Shown here piece by piece: positions 26,367 to 34,440 of a DNA stretch of 64,000 bases. The position numbers and the translations under genes were made by a program. This DNA comes from Teichococcus coralli. GTDB lineage: Bacteria > Pseudomonadota > Alphaproteobacteria > Acetobacterales > Acetobacteraceae. Positions within the stretch are counted from its first letter, which is position 1. Every line of letters begins with the position of its first letter. The notes beneath the pieces were generated by a model, which worked only from the letters and a program-made list of their open reading frames with translations, made no database searches and was not told the DNA's origin. The stretch is taken from contig NZ_SNVJ01000006.1 in assembly GCF_009829925.1 (NCBI RefSeq), positions 124,001 through 188,000 on the forward strand. The letters are read 5' to 3'.

Positions 26367-27356
26367 TCACTGCGCGGTGACGTGCGCCGCCTTGATCACC
26401 GGTCCCCAGAGCGCGAACTCGTCACGCACGAAGGCATCGAGCGCCTTCGGCTCCGACAGATCCGGCTCCACGCCCAGCTCGCGCAGCCGCGCCTGCAGGC
26501 CCGGATCGGCCATGGCCTCCCGGAGGGCGGCGTTGAGCTTCTGCACCACCGCCGGCGGCGTGCCATGCGGCGCGAAGAGGGCTGTCCAGGAGCGCACGGC
26601 GAAACCCGGCACGCCAGCCTCGGCCACCGTGGGCAGGTCGGGCTTCAGCGCGCTGCGCTTCTCCCCGGCCACGGCCAGGATGGTCACCTTGCCGGCCTCC
26701 GCCTGCGGCAGGGCGGTCGGCAGGTTCAGGAAGCCCATCGACACCTGGCCGGCCACCAGGTCGTTGAGCGCCGGGCCGCCTCCGCGATAGGGCACATGGA
26801 CGATGTCCACATCCGCACGCAGGCGGAACAGCTCGCCCGCCAGATGCTGCGAGCCGCCGACGCCGGAAGAGGCGAAGCTGTGCTTCCCCGGCTCCCGCTT
26901 CAGCAGCGCCAGCAGGCCCGGGACGTCGTGCACGCCGAGCTTGTTCGCCACCGTCAGCGCCAGCGGCACGTCCACCAGCATGCTGATGCCGTCAAAGGCC
27001 TGCCGGACGTCATAGCCCTGGTCCGGCACCACCAGCGGGTTCATCACGTGGTTGCTGGCCGAGGAGACCAGCAGCGTGTAGCCGTCCGGCGCGCTGCGGG
27101 CGACCTGCGCCGTGCCGATGGCGCCGCCCGCCCCGGCGCGGTTCTCCACCACGATGGTCTGGCCCAGCAGGGCCTGCAGCTTCGGCGCCAGCAGCCGCGC
27201 CACCACGTCGTTGGAGCCGCCCGGCGCATAGGGCACGACCAGCACGACCGTTCGCTCCGGCCAGCCGCCCTCTGCCCGCGCGGGCCGCGCCAGCCCGGCG
27301 GCACCGCCGCCGAGCGCCGCGGTTGCCAGAATGGCCCGCCGTGTCATTCCCCGCAT
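26367..27356 (-). CDS. TTT-family (Bug) solute-binding receptor
   Basis: A 329-residue receptor beginning at the ATG complement 27354-27356, with a strong GGGAGGAGG element just upstream. The N-terminus MRGMTRRAILATAALGGGAA is Tat-like. Landmarks: VVLVVPYAPGGSNDVVARLL, GQTIVVENRAGAGG, SAPDGYTLLVSS and HVPYRGGGPALNDLVAGQ. It follows a second Bug gene by 24 nt. Tandem receptors with different ligand pockets may widen the range of imported tricarboxylates for TcuAB. Confidence 0.93.
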   Translation of the reverse strand: MRGMTRRAILATAALGGGAAGLARPARAEGGWPERTVVLVVPYAPGGSNDVVARLLAPKLQALLGQTIVVENRAGAGGAIGTAQVARSAPDGYTLLVSSASNHVMNPLVVPDQGYDVRQAFDGISMLVDVPLALTVANKLGVHDVPGLLALLKREPGKHSFASSGVGGSQHLAGELFRLRADVDIVHVPYRGGGPALNDLVAGQVSMGFLNLPTALPQAEAGKVTILAVAGEKRSALKPDLPTVAEAGVPGFAVRSWTALFAPHGTPPAVVQKLNAALREAMADPGLQARLRELGVEPDLSEPKALDAFVRDEFALWGPVIKAAHVTAQ

Positions 27357-27380
27357 CGTCTTGCCTCCTCCCGTCACGGC

Positions 27381-28376
27381 TCAGTCGGCCTTCGCGCCGG
27401 AGAGCTTCACCACCTCGCCCCAGCGGGCGATCTCCTCGGCGATGAAGGCGCGGAACTCCTCGGGCGTGCTGGCCACCGGGTCGGCGCCCTGGTTGACCAT
27501 CTGCGCCTCGATGTCGGGCTTCCTCAGCAGCGCGATGGTGTCGCCGGCGATCTTCCGCACGACTTCCGGCAGGGTCCTGGCCGGGGCGACCATGCCGAAC
27601 CAGGATGAGGCGTTGAAGCCGGGAAAGCCGCATTCCACCATGGTCGGCACCTCCGGGGCGGCACGCGAGCGGTAGGTGCTGCTGACGGCCAGCGCGCGCA
27701 GCTTGCCGGCGCGAACATGCTCGATGCAGGAGGGCATGGTGGCGTACATGAAGTCCACCCGTCCGGCGAGCAGGTCGTTCAGCGCGCCGGCGCCGCGATA
27801 GGGCACATGGACGGTCGCCATGCCGGCCATGTGGTCGGCCAGCGCTCCGGACAGATGCGAGGAAGTGCCGACCCCGGTGGAGCCATAGCTGAGCTTGCCC
27901 GGCTGCTTCTTCGCCGCGGCCACGAGGTCGGCGACGCTGTGCAGCGGCGAGCTGGCCGGCACCACGAGGATGTTCGGCACCCCCGCGAGCTCGGTGATCG
28001 GCGCGAAGTCCTCCAGCGTGCGGAAGCCCGGATTGCTGTAGAGCGACTGGTTCACCGCCAGCGGCCCGACCGAACCGACCAGCACCGTGTAGCCGTCCGG
28101 ATCGGCGCGGGCGACGTACTCGCTGCCGATGTTGCCGCCGGCGCCAGGCCGGTTCTCCACCACCACCGGCTGGCCCCACTGCTCGCCCAGCGCGTTGCCG
28201 ACGAGGCGGGCGATGATGTCGGTGGTGCCACCCGGCGTGAAGGAGACGATGAAGCGCACCGGCCGCGCGGGCCAGTCGGCGGCGCGCGCCGGGCGCGGCA
28301 GCCCGGCAAGGAGACTGGGGGCTGCGAGCAGTGGCGCCGCTTGCAACAGGCGCCGCCTGGCGATCTTCCTGAACAT
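27381..28376 (-). CDS. TTT-family (Bug) solute-binding receptor
   Basis: A 331-residue receptor with ATG complement at 28374-28376 and a GGAGGGAGG element upstream. Signal region contains ARRRLLQAAPLLAAPSLLAG, Tat-like. Landmarks: FIVSFTPGGTTDIIARLV, GQPVVVENRPGAGG, ADPDGYTVLVGS, HVPYRGAGALNDLLAGR. It is clearly divergent from its tandem neighbour, so this is not a recent duplication. It follows the amidohydrolase stump and aldolase gene on the same strand. Confidence 0.93.
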   Translation of the reverse strand: MFRKIARRRLLQAAPLLAAPSLLAGLPRPARAADWPARPVRFIVSFTPGGTTDIIARLVGNALGEQWGQPVVVENRPGAGGNIGSEYVARADPDGYTVLVGSVGPLAVNQSLYSNPGFRTLEDFAPITELAGVPNILVVPASSPLHSVADLVAAAKKQPGKLSYGSTGVGTSSHLSGALADHMAGMATVHVPYRGAGALNDLLAGRVDFMYATMPSCIEHVRAGKLRALAVSSTYRSRAAPEVPTMVECGFPGFNASSWFGMVAPARTLPEVVRKIAGDTIALLRKPDIEAQMVNQGADPVASTPEEFRAFIAEEIARWGEVVKLSGAKAD

Positions 28377-28475
28377 CTTTCCTCCCTCCGCACGCTTGTG
28401 GTGCTGTCTTTGCTTGGCTTGCAGGCTCCAGCCGCCGGGCGCCGCGGTGCCCGCCACCCGCGGCCCGGCCCCGCC

Positions 28476-28630
28476 TCAGTCCGGCGGAAAGCCGTAGAGC
28501 CGCGCCGGGTGGCGGCTCAGGAGGCGCGCCCGGTCCTCGGGGCCGGGCGTCCAGTCGAGGACGCTCCGCAGCAGCGGGAAACCCGGCGAGGCAACGCTTC
28601 GCCAGCCCCATGCCGCCCGCCGGAGGTTCC
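28476..28630 (-). pseudogene. C-terminal stump of an amidohydrolase (amidohydrolase-2 family)
   Basis: Between the aldolase gene and the Bug gene, one minus-strand frame ends in a peptide with LRSVLDWTPGPEDRARLL and then SRHPARLYGFPPD before a TGA (28476-28478). This matches the extreme C-terminus of TIM-barrel metal-dependent hydrolases, where a helix of the form 'll.dwaPdee.r..il..NPARLYGF' is characteristic. Only about 50 residues are recognisable and no barrel with metal ligands precedes them, because the aldolase gene begins immediately upstream. It is a remnant of a deleted gene. Confidence 0.55.
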
Positions 28631-28647
28631 TGCCGGAGCGGTGCCGG

Positions 28648-29442
28648 TCAGTCGGCGTAGGTCGGGTCGATCCGGTCCAGCATCCGCAGCAGCGCCGGCC
28701 ACTCCATCACGCCATAGGGGCGGCGGGTCTGCGGCTGGTAGTTCATGTAGGTGGCGTCGAGCACGTCCTGCGGCACCTGCACCAGCGGCGTGTTGCAGGC
28801 CATGGAAGCGAGTTGCGAGCGGCAGGACAGCTCCAGCCGATGAATGGCGTTGAAGGCCTCCGCGACGGTGCGGCCGACCGTCATCAGGCCATGGTTCCGC
28901 AGGATCAGCGCGTTGTTGTCGCCGAGGTCGGCAACCAGCGATTCCTTCTCCGCATCGTCCAGCACCACGCCGCGATAATCGTGATAGCCGATGCGCAGGA
29001 AGCGCATCGAGGTTTGCGTCAGCGGAAGCAGGCCGCATTGCAGCGTGGAGAGCGCCATGCCCGCCCATGTATGCGTATGGATGACGCAGTCGATCTCATG
29101 CTTGGCCACATGCACCGCGCTGTGGATCACGTAGCCGGCGCGATTGATGCCATAGTCGAAATCGCCGTAGTCGGGCTTGGCGAGGATCTTGCCGTCGGCG
29201 TCCACCTTGACCAGGGAGGAGGCGGTGATCTCCTCGTACATCATGCCATAGGGATTGATCAGGAAGGCCGCCCCCTCCCCCGGCACGCGGGCGGAAATGT
29301 GGTTCGCCATCATGTCGGCCATGCCGTAATGCGCGACCAGGCGGTAGCACGCGGCAAGATTCACCCGCGCTTCCCATTCCTCCGGCGAGACCTTTGCGCG
29401 CATGCTGGTGATGCGCAATTGCTTGCGGGCTGTCTCAAGCAT
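28648..29442 (-). CDS. Class II aldolase/adducin family protein
   Basis: A 264-residue zinc aldolase-type enzyme. Zn ligands are visible in IHTHTWAG (HxH) and in RNHGLMTVGR; the N-terminal substrate loop is MMANHISARVPGEG, and INPYGMMYEEITASSLVKVD is the family hallmark. The start at the ATG complement 29440-29442 has a clear AGGAGG upstream. Members cleave or epimerise sugar phosphates, or act as decarboxylases on small acids. An operator-like palindrome 77-96 nt upstream of its start matches that of tcuA, so co-regulation with tricarballylate-type catabolism is likely. Confidence 0.92.
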   Translation of the reverse strand: MLETARKQLRITSMRAKVSPEEWEARVNLAACYRLVAHYGMADMMANHISARVPGEGAAFLINPYGMMYEEITASSLVKVDADGKILAKPDYGDFDYGINRAGYVIHSAVHVAKHEIDCVIHTHTWAGMALSTLQCGLLPLTQTSMRFLRIGYHDYRGVVLDDAEKESLVADLGDNNALILRNHGLMTVGRTVAEAFNAIHRLELSCRSQLASMACNTPLVQVPQDVLDATYMNYQPQTRRPYGVMEWPALLRMLDRIDPTYAD

Positions 29443-29518
29443 GGCCGTCCTCCTGCTTTCCGACCGTCCGGACAGCAAGCCGCGGGGCTGCGCGGGCTTC
29501 CACGATCCGGCGGGCATT

Positions 29519-29538
29519 TCGTATTCTGCGGTATACAA
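29519..29538. promoter_or_regulatory. Second copy of the TTGTAT-N8-ATACAA type operator, upstream of the aldolase
   Basis: Read on the minus strand the site is TTGTAT, eight nucleotides, ATACGA, differing from the tcuA site at one of twelve arm positions with the same spacer. It lies upstream of the aldolase ATG at 29442. The same GntR regulator (25556-26239) is the obvious candidate binder. Confidence 0.52.
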
Positions 29539-30067
29539 TGCGCTGGTGCGCCGTGGGGCGCAAGCGCCAAGCCGGATGGCGCCAAGCCGCAGGAAGCGGC
29601 TTGGAAGGGAGGCAGGGCCCCTGATCGTTCCTTCAGGCAGGCGGATGAGAACCTCCGGTGAGGTCCGTCAGATCCAGTTGGCAACAGCAAGGCGCGCGGC
29701 GGATCTCGGCCCAGGACGCATTGCGCGAGGCTTCCGGAACGTCGCGCTGGATGCGGTTGGTGTTCGCACCCGGTCGGGGGCCGCCTTCAGGCACGGAAAG
29801 CGCCAGAACAGCGGCTTGCGGCAGGTCGGCTCGCGCAGCGATGCCGCAAACCCTGCCATCGCCCGCAAGCACGCTGCGGATACCCTTCTCCTCCCGCCGC
29901 CACGCGATCTCCTCGGCGCGGCTGTCCTCCACGGCGGCGGGAGGGCATGGGCGGGGGTGGCGCCATCGCGCGCCAGACGCGGCCCCACCCCTGGAACTCT
30001 GCCGGGGCGATTGCGTCACCCCGGACCCCGATTCCGGTCAGCAGGCAAGCTTGTCCTGCACCTGCCG
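29539..30067. other. Gap with no recognisable gene
   Basis: About 530 nt between the aldolase control region and the 3' end of the next Bug gene. Open frames on either strand are composition-driven and contain no motif I recognise. It may hold the debris of a deleted gene, as the neighbouring amidohydrolase stump shows that deletions have happened here. Confidence 0.5.
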
Positions 30068-31066
30068 CTATTCCGGCCGGATACCGTGCTCCCGGATGAC
30101 CTTGCCCCAGCGGGCGTGGTCGTCGGCGATCTGCTGCCGGAACGCCTCCTGCGTTCCGCCGAGCCGCTGCAGCCCATTCTCGGTGAAGCGGCGCTGCACT
30201 TCCGGCGCCTCAAGCGCCTTGTTGATCTCGGCGTTCCAACGCTGCACCACCGCCGGCGCCGCGCCGCCCGGCATGACCACGCCGAACCAGTTCGGAATGA
30301 CGAAATCGGGCAGGCCGGTCTTGGAGATCACCGGCACGTCGGGAAGCAGGGGCGAGGCCTCCGCCGCACCATAGGCGACCGGCCGCAGCCCGCCGTCGCG
30401 GATCTGCCCCATGAACTCCGGCATGTTGCCGAACATCACTTCAACCCGCCCGGCGGCGATATCCAGGATCGCCGGCGCGCCGCCGCGATAGGGCACCTGA
30501 TCGATCCGCGCGCCGGTGAGCGAGGCGAAGAGCACGCAGGAAAGCTGCTGGCTCGATCCCGCGCCCACCGTGGCGCAGCGCGGGCTGCGGCCGGCATCCT
30601 TGCCCAGCCGCGCGAGATCCTGCCAGGTGCGGATCTCGCTCTTCGGGCTGGCAACAAGAACGTTGTAGACCGATGCGGCCTTGACGATCGGCGTGATGTC
30701 CTTCTCGACGTCATAGGGCACGGACTGGAGTTGCGGCGTGATGGTCATGATGCCCATCGAGGCCAGCAGGATCGTGTGCCCATCCGGTGCCGCGCGCGCC
30801 AGTTCCTGCGTGGCGATCACGCCGCCAGCGCCGGTGCGGTTGTCCACCACGACCCGGTGGCCGAGCTGCTTCGAGAGCTGGTCCGCCAGGATGCGGCCGA
30901 GCATGTCGGACGTGCCGCCGGGGGAGAAGGCGTTGATGAAGCGGATATCCTGCGACGGGAAGCTGTCCTCCGCGGCGGTCGCGCCGACGCCGGGGAGCAG
31001 GACGGCAGCCATGGTCATGGCCGCCGCGAGATGGCGCAGCATGCCGCGCCGGGTGATCTCAGCCAT
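30068..31066 (-). CDS. TTT-family (Bug) solute-binding receptor
   Basis: A 332-residue receptor starting at the ATG complement 31064-31066, with AAAGGAGGA upstream. The N-terminus MAEITRRGMLRHLAAAMTMA resembles a Tat signal. Landmarks: FINAFSPGGTSDMLGRIL, RVVVDNRTGAGG, AAPDGHTILLAS and QVPYRGGAPAILDIAAG. It lies 59 nt downstream of the enolase-superfamily operon on the same strand and is probably its receptor, with an acid sugar or other carboxylate as ligand. Confidence 0.92.
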   Translation of the reverse strand: MAEITRRGMLRHLAAAMTMAAVLLPGVGATAAEDSFPSQDIRFINAFSPGGTSDMLGRILADQLSKQLGHRVVVDNRTGAGGVIATQELARAAPDGHTILLASMGIMTITPQLQSVPYDVEKDITPIVKAASVYNVLVASPKSEIRTWQDLARLGKDAGRSPRCATVGAGSSQQLSCVLFASLTGARIDQVPYRGGAPAILDIAAGRVEVMFGNMPEFMGQIRDGGLRPVAYGAAEASPLLPDVPVISKTGLPDFVIPNWFGVVMPGGAAPAVVQRWNAEINKALEAPEVQRRFTENGLQRLGGTQEAFRQQIADDHARWGKVIREHGIRPE

Positions 31067-31125
31067 ACGTTCCTCCTTTGCATGCCGCGCCACCCTTGTG
31101 CCGGGCGGTCACGGCGAATTCGGAT

Positions 31126-32268
31126 TCACACGTAGCCAGGCCCCTCGATCGCCGGATGGGCCTTCAGGAAATCCTCATCCACCTCCACGCCGATGCCGGG
31201 CCGTTCCAGCGGCCGCACGCAGCCATCCCCGCCGATGCTCCAGGGCTCGCTGACCAGCGCGTCGCGGAACAGGTTGCCGCGCGACACGTCGGCCTCGAAG
31301 TATCCGGCATTGTCGATGGCGCAGAGGAAATGGATGCTCGCCGCCTGGTTCAGCCCGGTCATCGAGCTGTGCGGGTGGACGGGGATCTTGTGCGCGGAGG
31401 CGATCGCCGCGATGCGCAGCGCCTCCGTGATGCCGCCGCACTTCGAAAGATCCGGCTGCCAGATGCTGATGGCGCCGTCGTCCAGCAGCGGCGTGAACTC
31501 GAAGCGGGTGAAGTGGTTCTCGCCCACCGCCAGCGGCGTGCGGCCGTAGCTGCGCGCCTGCGCATAGGCGCGGCGGTCATGCGGCGGGAAAGGCTCCTCC
31601 AGCCAGCCCATGCCGAGGCGATCCATCGCCGGCAGCACGCGGCGGGCATCCTCAAGCCGGTATGCCGTGTTGGCGTCCGCCAGGATGTCGATCTCCTCGC
31701 CAAAGGCGCCGCGGATCGCCTCCATCCGGCTGATGTCGTTCCGCACCGTGTCACCGATGCGCAGCTTCAGCGCGCGATACCCGGCCTCCAGATGTGGCCG
31801 CGCCTCCTCCACAAGTTCCTCGGGCGGCTGGTAGCCGAGCGCGACGCCTCCCGCGTAGGCGGGCACCGGCCGCGCCGCGCCGCCGAGCAGCTTGTAGAGC
31901 GGCCAGCCCGTCGCCTTGCCGCGGATGTCCCACAGCGCCATGTCCAGCCCTGACATGGCCAGCGCGCAGCCCGCGCCCATGCCGTGGCTGGCGAGCTGGT
32001 TGCGATAGATCTTGTTCCAGACGCCAACCACGTCCGTGGCGTCCATGCCGGTGACGAGGCGGCTCAACGTCGTTTCCAGCAGCGTCGCCACCGCCGTGTG
32101 AGCCCGGCCGTGGTGGCTCTCGCCCCAGCCAACCAGCCCGTCCTCGGTGGTGACCTTCACCACCACCGCATCCCGCTTCACCGCGCGGCCGACGCCGAGC
32201 GAGACGCCGCCGTCCTTCGGTACCGGGAAGGAGGTCGGGTAGGCCTTGATGGAAACGATCTTGCTCAT
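31126..32268 (-). CDS. Mandelate racemase / muconate lactonizing enzyme family protein
   Basis: A 380-residue enolase-superfamily enzyme. Active-site strands: ALKLRIGD (KxR), LADANTAY (metal Asp), WLEEPFPPHD (metal Glu), GENHFTRFEF (metal Glu), QPDLSKCGG (Asp of the His-Asp dyad) and VHPHSS (His). A KxR plus His-Asp arrangement is that of the mandelate racemase subgroup, which abstracts the alpha proton of a carboxylate; acid-sugar dehydratases belong here. The start overlaps the preceding gene by 4 nt (ATGA). It is the last enzyme of a four-gene operon. Confidence 0.9.
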   Translation of the reverse strand: MSKIVSIKAYPTSFPVPKDGGVSLGVGRAVKRDAVVVKVTTEDGLVGWGESHHGRAHTAVATLLETTLSRLVTGMDATDVVGVWNKIYRNQLASHGMGAGCALAMSGLDMALWDIRGKATGWPLYKLLGGAARPVPAYAGGVALGYQPPEELVEEARPHLEAGYRALKLRIGDTVRNDISRMEAIRGAFGEEIDILADANTAYRLEDARRVLPAMDRLGMGWLEEPFPPHDRRAYAQARSYGRTPLAVGENHFTRFEFTPLLDDGAISIWQPDLSKCGGITEALRIAAIASAHKIPVHPHSSMTGLNQAASIHFLCAIDNAGYFEADVSRGNLFRDALVSEPWSIGGDGCVRPLERPGIGVEVDEDFLKAHPAIEGPGYV

Positions 32269-33443
32269 GCGGCGCCTCCGGGCTGTCCGTAGCTCTGCAG
32301 GAAGGAGTCCCGCACGGTGATGCCGAGGCCGGGGCGCTCCGGCACCTCGACATGGCCGTCCACCACCGGGAAGCTCTCCTCGATCAGGTCGTGCAGCATG
32401 GGGTTGTGACCAAGCGAGTATTCCAGGATGAAGCCGGCGCTCTGCGTCGCCGCCAGGTGCAGCCCGGCGGCGAAGGCCGGTGCGCCCGACCAGAGATGCG
32501 GCGCCAACCGCAGGTTGAAGGCCGAGGCGATGGCCGAGATGCGAAGCCCCTCCGTCAGCCCGCCGGCGATGGCGAGATCGGGCTGCAGCACGTCGGCCGC
32601 ACGCAACTCGGCGATCTCGCGGAAGTCGTGGCGGGTGAACTCGCTCTCCCCCGTGCTGATCGGCACCGTCGAGCAGCGGCGCACCTCGGCGAGGCCGTGC
32701 TTGTCGTCGGCGCTCACCGGCTCCTCGAACCAGAAGAGGTCGAGGTCCTCCACCATGCGGCAGAAGGCGCGCGCCTCGGCCACGGTCCAGGTGCCGTGGG
32801 CGTCGGCCATCAGCTTGATCTCCGGCCCCAGCGCCTCCCGCGCGGCGCGCACCCGCGCGGCCGAGGCGGCGGGCGAGCCGTCCATGACGCCGACGCGCAT
32901 CTTCACCGCGCGAAACCCGGCCTTGTCGCAATAGCCCTTGAGCTGCGCCCCGATCTTCGACGCATCCGCCCAGCCGCCGGAGGCATAGGCCGGCATGCGC
33001 GCCGCCCGCCGGCCGCCCAGCAGCCGCCAGACCGGCACGTCGAGCGACTTGCCCAGGATGTCCCACAGCGCGATGTCCACGCCTGCGATGGCGGAGATGG
33101 AGAGCCCGCGCCGGCCGAGCTGCGGCAGGCCATGCCCTTTGGCGATCGCATAGCCCTCGCGCGGCGTGTTGTACATCACGTCCCAGAGGCGGGTGATGTC
33201 GCGCGGGTCCTGGCCAACAAGGAGCGGCGCATAGTCCTGGTTGATGATGGCGGCGAGGCCGGCACAGGCGGCGGCGCTGCCGACGCCTGCCTTGGCCTCG
33301 CCCCATCCGGTCAGGCCGGTGTCCGTCTCCACCCGGACGATGACGGAGTCGAAGGTGGGCACGCGGCCGAAATCGCTGGTGTGCTGCTGCTCATGCGGGA
33401 TCGGCACACGGCACCATGTGGCCTGGACGCGCGAGATCCTCAT
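32265..33443 (-). CDS. Mandelate racemase / muconate lactonizing enzyme family protein
   Basis: A 392-residue enolase-superfamily enzyme. Key residues: AVKMRVGV (KxR), MADAHGTW (Asp), WFEEPVSADD (Glu), TGESEFTRHDF (Glu), QPDLAIAGG (Asp) and LAPHLWSG (His). It shares the active-site layout of its neighbour but is only distantly similar, pointing to a different step or stereoisomer. Start is the ATG complement 33441-33443, overlapping the dehydrogenase stop by 4 nt; translationally coupled on both sides. Confidence 0.9.
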   Translation of the reverse strand: MRISRVQATWCRVPIPHEQQHTSDFGRVPTFDSVIVRVETDTGLTGWGEAKAGVGSAAACAGLAAIINQDYAPLLVGQDPRDITRLWDVMYNTPREGYAIAKGHGLPQLGRRGLSISAIAGVDIALWDILGKSLDVPVWRLLGGRRAARMPAYASGGWADASKIGAQLKGYCDKAGFRAVKMRVGVMDGSPAASAARVRAAREALGPEIKLMADAHGTWTVAEARAFCRMVEDLDLFWFEEPVSADDKHGLAEVRRCSTVPISTGESEFTRHDFREIAELRAADVLQPDLAIAGGLTEGLRISAIASAFNLRLAPHLWSGAPAFAAGLHLAATQSAGFILEYSLGHNPMLHDLIEESFPVVDGHVEVPERPGLGITVRDSFLQSYGQPGGAA

Positions 33444-34438
33444 GCCGGGCTGGCCTCCGGAGCGGGATGCCCGAGGCGCGCACGCCGCTGCAGCGCCGCG
33501 TCCCAGGCTTCCGGGTTGACGAAGTTCCGCGGCTTCTCGCCACGGAGGATGCGAACGGTTTCCCCGGCCGCGCCGGTGCTCATGCGGGTCACGGCCTCGC
33601 GGCTCAGGCCCGCGGTGTGGGGGGTCAGCAGCACGTTGGGCAGGGTGCGGAAGGGATGGTCCTCCGGCAGCGGCTGCATGGCGTGGACATCCAGCGCCGC
33701 ACCGCCGATCCGTTTCCCGCGCAGCGCGTCCAGCAGCGCGGCCTCGTCCACCACCGGCCCCCGCGCGACATTCAGCAGCCAGGCATCGGGCTTCATGCGC
33801 GCGAGCCGTGCGGCGGAGGCCAGGCCGCGGGTTTCCTCGGTCAGCGGGCAGGCCAGGACGATGTAGTCGCTCTCGGCGAAGAGCGTTTCCAGCGGCGCGT
33901 AGGCGATATGCTCCGGCAGCCCGGTGGCCTTGCGGCGGTGGCCAAGCACCCGCATGCGGAAGCCATGCGCGGCGATTTCCGCCAGCCGCTGGCCGATCGC
34001 GCCGACGCCCACGATGCCCAGCGTTCGCCCGCGCAACTCGGAAGCCGTGGCCGACTGGGCGCGGGCGGTGTTCCATCCCTCCCGCAGCAGCAGCCCGTGC
34101 ATGGCTTCCACCCGCCGCGCGATGGCAAGCATCTGCGCGACCGCGAACTCCGCCACGGAATCCGCATTGGCGCCCGGCACGTTCGCCACCAGCACGCCCT
34201 GCGCGGTGCAATCCTCCACCGGGATCATGTCCACGCCCACGCCCTGGCGGATGGCGCCAAGCAGGCGCGGTGCCCGCGCGGAAAGATCGTCCGGCAGCTT
34301 GCGCCGGACGATGACCGCCTCGGCCCGGGCCAGCAGGGCGTCCAGCCCGCCTTCTCCGGCCAGTTCCACGTCATGCCCGGCCTGCCGCAGGATGGCCTCG
34401 CCCGCCGGGTCGATCGGATCGGTCAGCGCGACGAGCAT
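33440..34438 (-). CDS. D-isomer specific 2-hydroxyacid dehydrogenase
   Basis: A 332-residue NAD(P)-dependent dehydrogenase. The Rossmann motif is GIVGVGAIGQRLAEIA near residue 148. Catalytic residues are Arg in LLNVARGPVVDE, Glu in the DVHAMQPLPEDHPF region, and His in LLTPHTAG. Such enzymes interconvert 2-keto and D-2-hydroxy acids (glyoxylate, hydroxypyruvate, phosphoglycerate). Placed between two enolase-superfamily genes with 2-4 nt spacing or overlap, it likely reduces or oxidises a product of acid-sugar breakdown. Confidence 0.92.
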   Translation of the reverse strand: MLVALTDPIDPAGEAILRQAGHDVELAGEGGLDALLARAEAVIVRRKLPDDLSARAPRLLGAIRQGVGVDMIPVEDCTAQGVLVANVPGANADSVAEFAVAQMLAIARRVEAMHGLLLREGWNTARAQSATASELRGRTLGIVGVGAIGQRLAEIAAHGFRMRVLGHRRKATGLPEHIAYAPLETLFAESDYIVLACPLTEETRGLASAARLARMKPDAWLLNVARGPVVDEAALLDALRGKRIGGAALDVHAMQPLPEDHPFRTLPNVLLTPHTAGLSREAVTRMSTGAAGETVRILRGEKPRNFVNPEAWDAALQRRARLGHPAPEASPA

Positions 34439-34440
34439 GC

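Noticed and set aside
32265..34211. Long minus-strand frame running upstream from the second enolase-superfamily gene
   Set aside because: The part upstream of 33443 is a shadow of the 2-hydroxyacid dehydrogenase; the true start is the ATG at 33443.
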